This document shows positions 10,580 to 18,335 of a stretch of 64,000 nucleotides of DNA, one piece after another. A program made the position numbers and the translations under genes. The stretch is from assembly GCF_900289115.1 (NCBI RefSeq), contig NZ_LT985196.1:62001-126000 (forward strand). The letters run 5' to 3'. The DNA is from Janibacter massiliensis. GTDB taxonomy: Bacteria; Actinomycetota; Actinomycetes; Actinomycetales; Dermatophilaceae. Position 1 is the first letter of the stretch. The number at the start of each line of letters is the position of its first letter. The notes below the pieces were generated by a model that saw nothing but the letters and a program-made list of their open reading frames with translations, made no database searches and was not told the DNA's origin.

Positions 10580-10649
10580 AAGGACGCGCCCGACCGAGGC
10601 CTGTGCATGAGCCCCCGACTGCGGGCGCCGGTTCCGTCAGCCTGATCGG

Positions 10650-10889
10650 GTGAGCGTCCGACCGACCCCCGAACCCGCGCCCGTCCTCAACACCACGCGC
10701 CCGTTCACGCCCCGCGACGCCGCCGCGGCCGGGCTCGACCCCAAGCGACTGCGCCGACTGGGCCACTCCCCCGTCCTGCGCGGCGTCTGGATCTCCTCGA
10801 GCGTCGTCGTCGACACCCGCGTCCGTGCCCTCGCCACGCTGCTCCTCGCCGGCCCGGACTCGTGGATCCGCGGACGCACCGCCGCCCGG
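10650..10889 (+). pseudogene. Truncated AbiEi-like/DUF559-associated protein remnant
   Basis: The frame from GTG 10650 encodes about 80 residues typical of the N-terminus of actinobacterial AbiEi-antitoxin-like or DUF559 proteins. It contains PFTPRDAAAAGLDPKRLRRL, LRGVWISSSVVV and RALATLLLAGP. Homology ends at RTAARH, where such proteins continue with a Leu-Trp-Gly motif. Here the sequence runs into a partial copy of the 24-nt repeat at 10890. The frame stays open but becomes repeat-encoded and then antisense to bL37 features. No C-terminal nuclease domain is present. I treat it as a decayed fragment. Confidence 0.6.
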
Positions 10890-10899
10890 CACTTTCCCC
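10890..10899 (+). repeat. Partial repeat (right end only)
   Basis: CACTTTCCCC matches the last ten bases of the repeat core. It lies exactly where the AbiEi-like homology stops, and a C-rich spacer then leads to copy 3. Confidence 0.6.
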
Positions 10900-10922
10900 C
10901 CACCCCCACGGCTCGCCCGCGC

Positions 10923-10952
10923 GGGGAGATCGACCACAGCGCCACTTTCCCC
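10923..10952 (+). repeat. Short repeat, copy 3
   Basis: This copy keeps the identical 24-nt core (10929-10952) with a one-base insertion in the left arm. It lies about 65 nt upstream of the bL37 start, downstream of the broken AbiEi-like frame. Confidence 0.85.
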
Positions 10953-11016
10953 TCGCCGGGCGGGGTGCCGTGGCTGTGTCAGAATGGGCCGGTTGACGAA
11001 CGGCAAGGAGATCCCC

Positions 11017-11091
11017 ATGAGCAAGCGCGCCCGCAAGCGCCGCTCGCGCAAGGGCAAGGCGGCCAACCACGGCCGCAAGCCCAACGCCTGA
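11017..11091 (+). CDS. 50S ribosomal protein bL37
   Basis: This is a 24-residue, strongly basic protein beginning MSKRARKRRSRKGKAANHG and ending RKPNA. It starts at ATG 11017 with AAGGAG seven bases upstream. Sequence and length match the actinobacterial ribosomal protein bL37 found in mycobacterial 50S structures, where it sits near the peptidyl-transferase region of 23S rRNA. It is monocistronic. CAGAAT at about 10980 may be part of its promoter. Confidence 0.88.
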   Translation: MSKRARKRRSRKGKAANHGRKPNA

Positions 11092-11106
11092 GCCCCCAGA
11101 CGCGCG

Positions 11107-11140
11107 ACGGCCGCCCCGACATCCTCGTCGAGGCGGCCGT
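11107..11140. terminator. Bidirectional hairpin between bL37 and rsrA
   Basis: ACGGCCGCC and GGCGGCCGT form a 9-bp stem, with CGAC/GTCG pairing inside. It lies between the convergent ends of the bL37 gene and rsrA. Confidence 0.55.
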
Positions 11141-11175
11141 TCCGCGTCCGGCCACCGATCGGCGGCCTGCCCGGG

Positions 11176-11445
11176 TCAGTCGCTCCAGCGGACCTCGATG
11201 GAGGTGATCCGCTGCAGGATCGTCATCCGCAGCTCCGCCGGGGCCTCCTCGCACTGGCACGAACGCCGTACGAGGTCCTTGATCGCATGGTCGAGGTCGT
11301 GCTGCGCCAGGCACGGCGCGCACTGCTCGATGTGCTGGGCGATCCGCAGCGTGTCCTCGGCGGTCATCTCGCCGTCGAGGTACTCGTGGATCCGGTGCAG
11401 AGTCTCCGAGCAGTCCGCCGCCTCCCGGCGCTGCGGGGCGCTCAC
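11176..11445 (-). CDS. rsrA: Zinc-containing anti-sigma factor (RsrA-type)
   Basis: This 89-residue anti-sigma factor has Cys12, His38, Cys42 and Cys45, the last three as HIEQCAPC. Each position is one higher than in Streptomyces RsrA, so the zinc/redox set is intact. A further CQC lies near residue 64. Reduced, zinc-bound RsrA holds SigR inactive; disulfide stress forms an intramolecular disulfide and releases it. GTG 11443-11445 overlaps the sigR stop, so antagonist and sigma factor are translationally coupled. Confidence 0.92.
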   Translation of the reverse strand: MSAPQRREAADCSETLHRIHEYLDGEMTAEDTLRIAQHIEQCAPCLAQHDLDHAIKDLVRRSCQCEEAPAELRMTILQRITSIEVRWSD

Positions 11446-12098
11446 CTCGACCCCTCCACGGACATCCCCCGCTCGCGGGCGTAGTCGGACAGCAGCTCGC
11501 GCAGCTGGCGCCGGCCGCGGTGCAGGCGCGACATCACCGTGCCGATCGGGGTGCCCATGATCTCCGCGATCTCCTTGTAGGCGAAGCCCTCGACGTCCGC
11601 GAGGTACACCGCCATGCGGAAGTCCTCGGGCAGCTGCTGCAGCGCGCGCTTCACCTCGGTGTCGGGCATGTGGTCGAGCGCCTCGGTCTCAGCCGAGCGC
11701 AGGCCGGTCGAGGTGTGCGTCTCCGCCCGGTGCAGCTGGTAGTCCTCGACCTCCGGGGCGTCCGTCTGCTTCGGCTCGCGCTGCTTCTTGCGGTACGTGT
11801 TGATGTACGTGTTCGTGAGGATGCGGTACATCCACGCCTTGAGGTTCGTCCCCGGCTTGTACTGGTGGAAGGCCGCGTAGGCCTTCGCGTACGTCTCCTG
11901 GACGAGGTCCTCGGCGTCGGTCGGGTTGCGCGTCGTGCGCAGGGCCGCCGAGTACAGCTGGTCGAGCAGGGGCATGGCCTCGCGCTCGAACCGCGCCCGG
12001 CGCTCGTCGGTCGACTCACGCTCGACGTCGACGGTCGCGTCCGCGAGGGCGACCGGGTCGAGCGCGTCGGCAGCGGGGGCCTGGGAGTGGTTGCTCAT
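11442..12098 (-). CDS. sigR: ECF sigma factor SigR (thiol-oxidative stress)
   Basis: This 218-residue sigma factor is counted from ATG 12096-12098 ([15 protein letters not shown]). Region 2 is [31 protein letters not shown] with [16 protein letters not shown]. Region 4 is [46 protein letters not shown]. These match the SigR/SigH family controlling thioredoxin and protein quality-control genes. An in-frame GTG at 12150-12152 would add 18 residues; the sigma-R promoter lies just before it, recalling the longer unstable isoform known in other actinomycetes. It is coupled to rsrA. Confidence 0.94.
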   Translation of the reverse strand: MSNHSQAPAADALDPVALADATVDVERESTDERRARFEREAMPLLDQLYSAALRTTRNPTDAEDLVQETYAKAYAAFHQYKPGTNLKAWMYRILTNTYINTYRKKQREPKQTDAPEVEDYQLHRAETHTSTGLRSAETEALDHMPDTEVKRALQQLPEDFRMAVYLADVEGFAYKEIAEIMGTPIGTVMSRLHRGRRQLRELLSDYARERGMSVEGSR

Positions 12099-12106
12099 CG
12101 TCGACC

Positions 12107-12112
12107 AGCGTA
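12107..12112 (-). promoter_or_regulatory. Housekeeping-type -10 element for sigR
   Basis: On the minus strand TACGCT lies 8 nt before ATG 12098. This would give a leaderless or near-leaderless transcript for the short SigR form. Confidence 0.5.
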
Positions 12113-12161
12113 GCCCGGCGGGCTGGGACGGAGCCGTGAGGAGAGCGGGCACGCCGGGGGC

Positions 12162-12187
12162 AACGCGCCGATCGCGCCGCCCATTCC
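12162..12187 (-). promoter_or_regulatory. Sigma-R-dependent autoregulatory promoter of sigR
   Basis: On the minus strand the sequence is GGAAT, exactly 18 nt, then GTT, matching the SigR consensus GGAAT-N18-GTT. It lies 64 nt upstream of the chosen sigR ATG and 10 nt before an in-frame GTG. It predicts positive feedback on sigR-rsrA under disulfide stress. Confidence 0.8.
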
Positions 12188-12213
12188 CCCGCCCGGGTGA
12201 GGGCGCCCCGGGG

Positions 12214-13026
12214 TCACGCCGGGTTCGGCCCCTCGCGCGGGACGAGCAGCCCGGGGCCGTTGCTCTGCACCCGACCGACCGCGTCCCCGACCGGCGTCGC
12301 GACGAAGCGCCCGACCTCGTTCCCGGCCAGCAGCGCCTCGACGTCAGCCGTACCCGTCACGGCCGGGTCGAGCCACGTGTCCCAGCGGTCCGGGTCGAGG
12401 ACGACCGGCTGCCGGTCGTGGATGGGCGCGAGCTCCGGCTCGGCCGCCGTCGTGACGATGGAGAACGTCGAGATCCATGCCGCCGGGTCGGCGGCATCGG
12501 CGACGGCCTCGTCCCGCCAGAACTCGTAGATCCCGGCCATCGCCATCGGGACGTCGTCGCGTCGGGTGATGAGGTGGGGCAGCTTCCTGCCCTTCGGGAT
12601 CCCCCACACCGGGTCGGGGTCCTTCTGCCACTCGAACCAGCCGTCGGCGGGCACGAGGCAGCGGCGCGACCGGATGGCCGCTCGGAAGGCGGGCTTGGTG
12701 AGCACCGACTCGGCGCGCGCGTTGATCATCCGCACCCCCGCCCGGACGTCGGTGCTCCACGGCGGCAGCAACCCCCACGTGAGCAGCCGCAGCTGCCGCA
12801 CCGGGTCGGCGGGCGTGTCGTCGCCGTCCTGCGCACCGCGCGGCGCCCGCTCGAGGACGACCCGGGCCTGCTTCGTCGGCGCCAGGTTGTGGTCCGCCCG
12901 CCCCGGCGCCGGCTCCTGCCGTCCGCCGAGCACCCCCGCGTCCGCCTCGCCCGTCGCGTCGAGCTCGACGTCGAAGGCCTCGATGATCGCGTGCGAGTCG
13001 GCGCTCGAGGCGTAACGGCCGCACAT
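12214..13026 (-). CDS. SOS response-associated peptidase family protein (HMCES/YedK)
   Basis: This 270-residue protein begins MCGRYASS; Cys2, exposed after Met removal, is the residue that crosslinks to abasic sites. NARAES, GWFEWQ and the active-site His in [10 protein letters not shown] are present, as is the core GIYEFW. The family shields abasic sites in single-stranded DNA by forming a thiazolidine crosslink. An insertion of about 25 residues around 25-50 ([16 protein letters not shown]) lengthens the N-terminal loop. The ATG is supported by TACGCT 7 nt upstream. Confidence 0.92.
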   Translation of the reverse strand: MCGRYASSADSHAIIEAFDVELDATGEADAGVLGGRQEPAPGRADHNLAPTKQARVVLERAPRGAQDGDDTPADPVRQLRLLTWGLLPPWSTDVRAGVRMINARAESVLTKPAFRAAIRSRRCLVPADGWFEWQKDPDPVWGIPKGRKLPHLITRRDDVPMAMAGIYEFWRDEAVADAADPAAWISTFSIVTTAAEPELAPIHDRQPVVLDPDRWDTWLDPAVTGTADVEALLAGNEVGRFVATPVGDAVGRVQSNGPGLLVPREGPNPA

Positions 13027-13033
13027 GCCCGGC

Positions 13034-13039
13034 AGCGTA
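13034..13039 (-). promoter_or_regulatory. -10 element of leaderless HMCES gene
   Basis: TACGCT on the minus strand is followed by 7 nt and then ATG 13026. This places transcription initiation at or within a base of the start codon. Confidence 0.6.
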
Positions 13040-13102
13040 GGCCGTCGGCGCACTACGGTGGTTAGGTACGCCCGCACCGACCGCCCACGGAGGCCGAGAA
13101 GC

Positions 13103-13636
13103 ATGATCCGCCGAATCGCCCGCCCGATGCTCGCCGCGCCGTTCATCGCCGACGGCATCGAGATGATCCGTCGCCCGCAGTCGCGCGCCGACGTGGCCCG
13201 CCCGCTCGTCGCCCGCTACGCCGGCAAGGCCGGGATCCCGAACGACCCGGAGCTGCTCGTGCGCGCCAACGGTGCCGCGATGGTCGCCGGCGGCGCCCTC
13301 CTGGCGGCCGGCCGCTTCCCACGCCTGGCCTCGCTCGTCCTGTCGGCCGCGGTCGTCCCCCAGGTCGCCCTCAACGACTTCTGGAACGAGACGCACGCCC
13401 CGGCGCGCACCGCGCAGCGGGGCAAGCTCCTGAAGAACGTCGGTCTGCTCGGCGGTCTCCTGCTCTCCTCGGTCGATACCGCCGGCAAGCCGGGCCTGGT
13501 CTACCGCGCGGGCATGGCGAGCGACTCCGTGAGCCGCGGGCTCGAGTCGACCCGCCGCGAGGCGAAGCACACCGCCCGGGAGGCGAAGCTCGAGACGAAG
13601 CTGGCCGCGCTCCGCGCGAAGAATGCCCTCGGCTGA
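13103..13636 (+). CDS. DoxX-family membrane protein
   Basis: This 177-residue protein starts at ATG 13103 behind GGAGG. The first ~125 residues have hydrophobic segments typical of DoxX proteins (MIRRIARPMLAAPFIADGI, NGAAMVAGGALLAAGRFPRL, ASLVLSAAVVPQVALNDFW, NVGLLGGLLLSS). The C-terminal ~45 residues are a charged helical tail rich in Arg, Lys and Glu, probably cytosolic. In mycobacteria a DoxX-like protein takes part in a membrane oxidoreductase complex; no such partner is next to it here. Its 3' end overlaps aroA by 14 nt. Confidence 0.85.
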   Translation: MIRRIARPMLAAPFIADGIEMIRRPQSRADVARPLVARYAGKAGIPNDPELLVRANGAAMVAGGALLAAGRFPRLASLVLSAAVVPQVALNDFWNETHAPARTAQRGKLLKNVGLLGGLLLSSVDTAGKPGLVYRAGMASDSVSRGLESTRREAKHTAREAKLETKLAALRAKNALG

Positions 13637-14966
13637 CTGGCCGGCCCCGGCAGCGCGCGGCCCGGTCTCGGCGACCGTCGCGCTGCCGGGGAGCAAGTCC
13701 CTGACGAACCGGTACCTCGTCCTGGCGGCCCTCGCCGACGACCGGTCCGTCCTGCGCCGCCCCCTGCGTAGCCGCGACACCCTCCTCATGGCCGACGCGC
13801 TGCGCGCCCTCGGGGCGACGATCACCGACGTCCCGGACGGCGCGGGTGAGCCGGCGTGGCGCGTCGACCCGGCGCCGGTGCTCAGCGGCGGGGTCGAGGT
13901 CGACTGCGGCCTGGCCGGCACGGTGATGCGCTTCGTCACCCCGCTCGCCGCGCTCGCCGACGGGCCCGTCCGGCTCGACGGCGACCCCCACGCCCGCCGC
14001 CGCCCGATGGCCGCGGTCCTGCACGCGCTGCGCGCGCTCGGCGTGCGGATCGAGGAGCAGGGCGAGCCGGGCTGCCTGCCCGTCGTCGTCCACGGCACCG
14101 GCAGCGTGCGCGGCGGGGAGGTCGTCGTCGACGCCTCCGCGTCCTCGCAGTTCGTCTCGGCGCTGCTGCTCGCCGGGCCCCGGTTCGACGAGGGCGTCAC
14201 GGTCGTCCACGACGGCGCGCCCCTGCCGAGCGCCCCGCACGTCGAGATGACGGTCGAGACCCTCCGGGACGCCGGCGCCGTCGTCGAGGACGCCGAGCCG
14301 GACCGGTGGCGGGTCGAGCCCGGGCCCCTACGGGGGCTCGAGGTGACCGTCGAGCCCGACCTGTCGAACGCCGGCGCCTTCCTCGCCGCGCCGCTGGTCA
14401 CCGAGGGCCGGGTCACCGTTCCCGACTGGCCCCGCCACACCACCCAGGCCGGGGACGTCCTGCGCCCGGTCCTCGAGGGCTTCGGCGCGAGCGTCGAGCT
14501 CGACCGGGCGGGGCTCACCGTCACCGCACCGCCGAGCGGGCCGTCCGGTCACCCGAGCCTGTGCGGGATCGACGTCGACCTGCACGAGGCGAGCGAGCTG
14601 ACCCCCGTCGTCGCGGCCCTGTGCGCCTTGGCCGACGGGCCGAGCAGGATCCGCGGGGTCGCCCACATCCGCGGCCACGAGACCGACCGGCTCGCCGCCC
14701 TCACCCGTGAGCTCTCGGCGATCGGCGCCGACGTCACCGAGACCGAGGACGGCCTCGCATTCTCCCCCGTCGACCGGCGCAGCCTCCGGCCGACGACCTT
14801 CCACACGTACGCCGACCACCGGATGGTCATGGCGGCCGCCGTCGTCGGGCTGGCCGTGCCGGGGGTCGTCGTCGAGGACGTCGCGACCGTGGGCAAGACG
14901 CTCCCGACGTTCACGACGATGTGGGAGGCGATGCTCGTCGGCGACCCGGACCGGACCCGCGCGTGA
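13623..14966 (+). CDS. aroA: 3-phosphoshikimate 1-carboxyvinyltransferase (EPSP synthase)
   Basis: This 447-residue enzyme performs the sixth step of the shikimate pathway, joining phosphoenolpyruvate to shikimate-3-phosphate. Motifs are LPGSKSLTNRYLVLAAL (substrate-binding Lys-Ser), GLAGTVMRFVTPLAAL, SASSQFVSALLLAGP, LSNAGAFLAAPLV, ADHRMVMAAAVVGL and VGKTLPTFTTMWEAM. ATG 13623 lies inside the end of the DoxX-like gene and its stop overlaps rsgA (GTGA). This forms a tight doxX-aroA-rsgA operon, with hisN close behind. Confidence 0.96.
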   Translation: MPSADWPAPAARGPVSATVALPGSKSLTNRYLVLAALADDRSVLRRPLRSRDTLLMADALRALGATITDVPDGAGEPAWRVDPAPVLSGGVEVDCGLAGTVMRFVTPLAALADGPVRLDGDPHARRRPMAAVLHALRALGVRIEEQGEPGCLPVVVHGTGSVRGGEVVVDASASSQFVSALLLAGPRFDEGVTVVHDGAPLPSAPHVEMTVETLRDAGAVVEDAEPDRWRVEPGPLRGLEVTVEPDLSNAGAFLAAPLVTEGRVTVPDWPRHTTQAGDVLRPVLEGFGASVELDRAGLTVTAPPSGPSGHPSLCGIDVDLHEASELTPVVAALCALADGPSRIRGVAHIRGHETDRLAALTRELSAIGADVTETEDGLAFSPVDRRSLRPTTFHTYADHRMVMAAAVVGLAVPGVVVEDVATVGKTLPTFTTMWEAMLVGDPDRTRA

Positions 14967-16024
14967 GTCGCTACGACGCCTGGGACGAGTCGGCCGCGAA
15001 GGTCCGGCCCGGGCGACGCGGCTCCCGCCCCCGGACGAAGGACCGCCCCAAGCACGAGGACGCGGTGCCCGCCGTCGTCACCGGGGTCGATCGCGGCCGG
15101 TGGACGACGCTCCTGCTCGAGGGGTCGGAGGGTTCGGCGCCGCTCGCCTCCCGCGCGCGGCCCCACGGCACGGTCGTCGTCGCGATGCGAGCGCGGGAGC
15201 TGGGCCGCAAGGGCATCGTCGTCGGGGACGTCGTCGGGCTCGTCGGGGACGTCAGCGGTGCGCCGGACACCCTCGCCCGGATCGTCCGGGTCCACGACCG
15301 GAGCACGATGCTGCGCCGGACGGCCGACGACACCGACCCCGTCGAGCGGCCGATCGTCGCCAACGCCGACCAGCTCGTCGTCGTCAGCGCCCTGGCCGAC
15401 CCCGCCCCGAGCCCCGGGCTCATCGACCGCTGCCTCGTCGCCGCGTACGACGCGGGGATGGACCCGCTCCTCGTCCTCACGAAGGCCGACCTCACCGACC
15501 CCGAGCCGTTCCTGCGCGACTACGCCCCGCTGCAGGTGCCGCACGTCGTGACGAGCACCGGCGCGAAGGGGGATGAGCCGTTCGTCGGGCTCGAGGACGT
15601 CCGCGCCCGGCTCACCGGCCGGATCAGCGTCCTCGTCGGGCACTCGGGCGTCGGCAAGTCCACGCTCGTCAACGCCCTCGTCCCCGGCACCGACCGGGCG
15701 ACGGGTCACGTCAACGCGGTCACGGGGCGAGGGCGGCACACGTCGACGTCCGCGGTCGCCCTGCCGCTGCCCGACGGGGGCTGGGTCATCGACACCCCCG
15801 GCGTGCGCTCGTTCGGGCTCGCGCACGTCGACCCCGAGCGGCTGCTCAGCGCCTTCCCGGACCTCGTCGGCGGCGCGGACGCCTGCCCGCGGGGCTGCAC
15901 CCACGACGAGCCCGAGTGCGGTCTTCCCGCGTGGGTCGCTGCCGGGCGGGCCGGGTCGTCGGGTCCGGCGCGCCTGGAGTCCTTCCACCGTCTCCTGCGG
16001 TCCCGGGAGGCCGAGCAGCGGTAG
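14963..16024 (+). CDS. rsgA: Ribosome small-subunit maturation GTPase RsgA
   Basis: This 353-residue circularly permuted GTPase matures the 30S subunit. After an OB-fold-like region the G motifs occur in permuted order: G4 LVLTKADL, G1 LVGHSGVGKST, then G3 WVIDTPGVRSFG. The C-terminal zinc finger is CPRGC-THDEPEC. The first ~40 residues are basic (KVRPGRRGSRPRTKDRPK), as in actinobacterial members. GTG 14963 overlaps the aroA stop, supporting the start. Confidence 0.95.
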   Translation: MSRYDAWDESAAKVRPGRRGSRPRTKDRPKHEDAVPAVVTGVDRGRWTTLLLEGSEGSAPLASRARPHGTVVVAMRARELGRKGIVVGDVVGLVGDVSGAPDTLARIVRVHDRSTMLRRTADDTDPVERPIVANADQLVVVSALADPAPSPGLIDRCLVAAYDAGMDPLLVLTKADLTDPEPFLRDYAPLQVPHVVTSTGAKGDEPFVGLEDVRARLTGRISVLVGHSGVGKSTLVNALVPGTDRATGHVNAVTGRGRHTSTSAVALPLPDGGWVIDTPGVRSFGLAHVDPERLLSAFPDLVGGADACPRGCTHDEPECGLPAWVAAGRAGSSGPARLESFHRLLRSREAEQR

Positions 16025-16027
16025 CGT
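16022..16027 (+). promoter_or_regulatory. -10 element of leaderless hisN
   Basis: TAGCGT overlaps the rsgA stop and is followed by 7 nt and GTG 16035. hisN therefore probably has its own leaderless transcript besides readthrough from rsgA. Confidence 0.6.
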
Positions 16028-16034
16028 CACCGCC

Positions 16035-16826
16035 GTGACGCGCTACGACGACGACCTCCGCCTGGCCCACGTGCTCGCCGACGCGGCCGAACGGACGAGC
16101 ATGGACCGCTTCCACGCCGAGGACCTGCGCGTCGAGACCAAGCCCGACATGACGCTCGTGAGCGACGCCGACCGCGCCACCGAGCAGGTCATCCGCGCCC
16201 AGCTCGGGCGCACCCGCCCCCGCGACACCGTCCGGGGCGAGGAGCTCGAGACGACGACCGGGCACGGCACCCGCTCGTGGATCGTCGACCCGATCGACGG
16301 CACGCACAACTACGTCCGCGGCGTGCCCGTCTGGGCGACCCTCATCGCCCTCGTCGACGACGGCGAGCCGGTCGTCGGGTGCGTCTCGGCACCGGCGCTC
16401 GGCCGTCGCTGGTGGGCCGCGAAGGGGTCGGGCGCGTGGACGGGCCGCAGCCTGAGCCAGGCCCGCCGGATCCACGTCAGCGGCGTGACGGTCCTGGAGG
16501 ATGCGTCCTTCTCGTACAGCTCCCTCGACTCGTGGCGGCAGGCCAGGCGCGGGCGGGGCTTCCTCGAGCTCGTCTCGCAGGTGTGGCGGGACCGGGCGTT
16601 CGGCGACTTCTGGTCGTACATGCTCGTGGCCGAGGGCGCGGTCGACATCGCCGCCGAGCCCGAGCTCGCCCTGCACGACATGGCCGCGCTCGCCCCGATC
16701 GTCACCGAGGCCGGCGGCCGGTTCACCTCCCTGTCGGGCGAGGACGGGCCGTTCGGACCGAACGCGATCGCGACGAACGGGCACCTGCACGACGTCGCGC
16801 GCGGCTACCTCGACACCCGCGACTGA
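16035..16826 (+). CDS. hisN: Inositol-monophosphatase-fold histidinol-phosphatase
   Basis: This 263-residue protein starts at GTG 16035. It shows the metal-dependent phosphatase motifs RGEELE (first Glu), WIVDPIDGTHNYVRGVPVW (Asp-Pro-Ile-Asp-Gly-Thr) and AEPELALHDMAALAPIV near the C-terminus. KPDMTLVSDADRATE is typical of the actinobacterial HisN clade, which removes phosphate from histidinol phosphate. Inositol-1-phosphatase activity is an alternative that sequence alone does not exclude. It is the last gene of the aroA-rsgA-hisN run. Confidence 0.87.
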   Translation: MTRYDDDLRLAHVLADAAERTSMDRFHAEDLRVETKPDMTLVSDADRATEQVIRAQLGRTRPRDTVRGEELETTTGHGTRSWIVDPIDGTHNYVRGVPVWATLIALVDDGEPVVGCVSAPALGRRWWAAKGSGAWTGRSLSQARRIHVSGVTVLEDASFSYSSLDSWRQARRGRGFLELVSQVWRDRAFGDFWSYMLVAEGAVDIAAEPELALHDMAALAPIVTEAGGRFTSLSGEDGPFGPNAIATNGHLHDVARGYLDTRD

Positions 16827-16862
16827 CCCGCGCGGCCGGGCGCCTTCCCCCTTCGCGCTCAG

Positions 16863-16908
16863 CGAATCGACTCGTGGTCACCGGATCCGGTGACCACGAG
16901 TCGATTCG
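16863..16908. repeat. 46-nt perfect palindrome between convergent genes
   Basis: Positions 16863-16908 form a perfect palindrome centred on GGATCC (16883-16888). The half site reads outward from CGAATCGACTCGTGGTCACC. It lies between hisN and the M16 gene pair. It could act as a bidirectional terminator hairpin, but having no loop and a 23-bp arm is unusual; it may also be an intergenic repeat. Confidence 0.85.
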
Positions 16909-16955
16909 GGCGGCGCGAGCGCCGGGACGGCCGGGCGTGAGGCAGCGGCCGGGCG

Positions 16956-18335
16956 TCAGGCGGGGACGACCGTGACCTCGCCGCGGCCGAGCTCGCGCAG
17001 GCCGTCGACGATCGAGGCCGCGTCCCCGACGACGACGAGCGTCCACTCGCCGGTGATCCACTCCCGCCACGCGGCGTCGAGCGCGTCCGGGGTGAGCTCG
17101 GTGACCTCGGTGACGGTCCGGGTGGGGAAGTCGAGCGGCAGCTCCGTGAGGAGGAGGTCCGCGACCTCGTCGGCGACCGCGTCCGCCGTCGCGTACCGGG
17201 CCGGCGCGGTGCGGGCGACGTAGTCCCGACCCTCGCGGGCCTCGTCCTGGCTGAACCCCTCGCGGGCGTCCTCGAGGATGCCCAGCAGGAGGCGGACCGC
17301 GTCGACCGTGGAGTCGGCGCGCACCGACCCGCGGGTGACGAAGCCGCCGTCGACGCTCCAGCTGTGGAAGCCCGCGCGGATGCCGTACGTGTACCCCTTG
17401 TCCTCGCGCAGGACCGCGTCGATCCGGGCGCTCGGCGACCCGCCGACGAGGTAGTCCAGGACGGGGAAGGGCGCCCACGAGTCGACCGTCCGGCGGTTCG
17501 GGCCCGGGCAGCTGACCAGCAGCTCGCTCTGCACCGACCCGGGACGGTCGACGACGACGGTCCGCACCCGGTCGGCGCGGCGCTGCGGGGCCACCGGCTC
17601 CGGGACGGGGGCGCTCGGCGTCTGCTGCCACGCTCCGACGGAGGCCGACAGCAGCGCCGCGGCGTCGACCGAGGACAGGTCGCCGGCCACGACGACGTGC
17701 CCGAGGGACGGGTCGAGCCGGGCGTGGTGGGCCACGACGGCGGCGCGGTCGATCGCGGCGACGGTCTCCGCGGTGCCACCGAGCGGCCGGGCCGCCCGGG
17801 AGGCGTCGACGAACTCCGTGCGGGCCAGCTCGATCGAGGCGCGGGAGGCGGCGACGGCGTGCTGCTGCTCGATCTCCGCCAGGCGCGTGCGCACCAGGCG
17901 GGTGACGTCCTCCGTCTCGAACGCCGGCTCCCGGAGGGCCTCGGCGAGCAGGTCGAGGGCCGGGCCCAGACGGCGGGCGGGGACGTCGAGCGTGACGACG
18001 ACGCCCGCCCCCCGCTGGCCGGCACCCATCGCGGCTCCCGTGCGCTCGAGCAGCGCGGCGAACTGCTCCGCGGGGTGGCTCACCGTGCCCTCGTCGAGCA
18101 GCGCGGTGGTGATCGCCCCGACGCCCTCGACCTCGCGCGGCTCGGCCGTGATCGGCAGCGGGAGGACGACCGCGACGGAGACGACGTGCTGGCCGGGGAC
18201 GTCGACGAGGTGGCACCCCATCCCGTTCGGGAGGGTGCTCGACGTCGGGGTCGCCAGGGCCCACGGCCCCGGCGGGGTCACCTCGGGGCGGGGCAGCCCG
18301 CCGGGCAGGGTGCTGCCGTCGGTCGTCGTGGTCAT
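16956..18335 (-). CDS. M16 peptidase-like protein, non-catalytic subunit
   Basis: This 459-residue protein has the two-domain M16 fold (STLPNGMGCHLVDVPGQHVVSVAVV at the start, VLDYLVGGSPSARIDAVLREDKGYTYGIRAG in the second half). The zinc motif HxxEH is absent; the corresponding helix reads ITTALLDEGTVSH. YTYG, the substrate-holding Arg/Tyr region, is retained. It is therefore the inactive partner of the next gene, as in heterodimeric mitochondrial processing peptidase-like enzymes. Its ATG overlaps the stop of the catalytic subunit (ATGA). Confidence 0.9.
   Translation of the reverse strand: MTTTTDGSTLPGGLPRPEVTPPGPWALATPTSSTLPNGMGCHLVDVPGQHVVSVAVVLPLPITAEPREVEGVGAITTALLDEGTVSHPAEQFAALLERTGAAMGAGQRGAGVVVTLDVPARRLGPALDLLAEALREPAFETEDVTRLVRTRLAEIEQQHAVAASRASIELARTEFVDASRAARPLGGTAETVAAIDRAAVVAHHARLDPSLGHVVVAGDLSSVDAAALLSASVGAWQQTPSAPVPEPVAPQRRADRVRTVVVDRPGSVQSELLVSCPGPNRRTVDSWAPFPVLDYLVGGSPSARIDAVLREDKGYTYGIRAGFHSWSVDGGFVTRGSVRADSTVDAVRLLLGILEDAREGFSQDEAREGRDYVARTAPARYATADAVADEVADLLLTELPLDFPTRTVTEVTELTPDALDAAWREWITGEWTLVVVGDAASIVDGLRELGRGEVTVVPA

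Noticed and set aside
10501-10952. CRISPR array
   Set aside because: Spacing is irregular, there are only three copies, spacers resemble each other and no cas genes are present.
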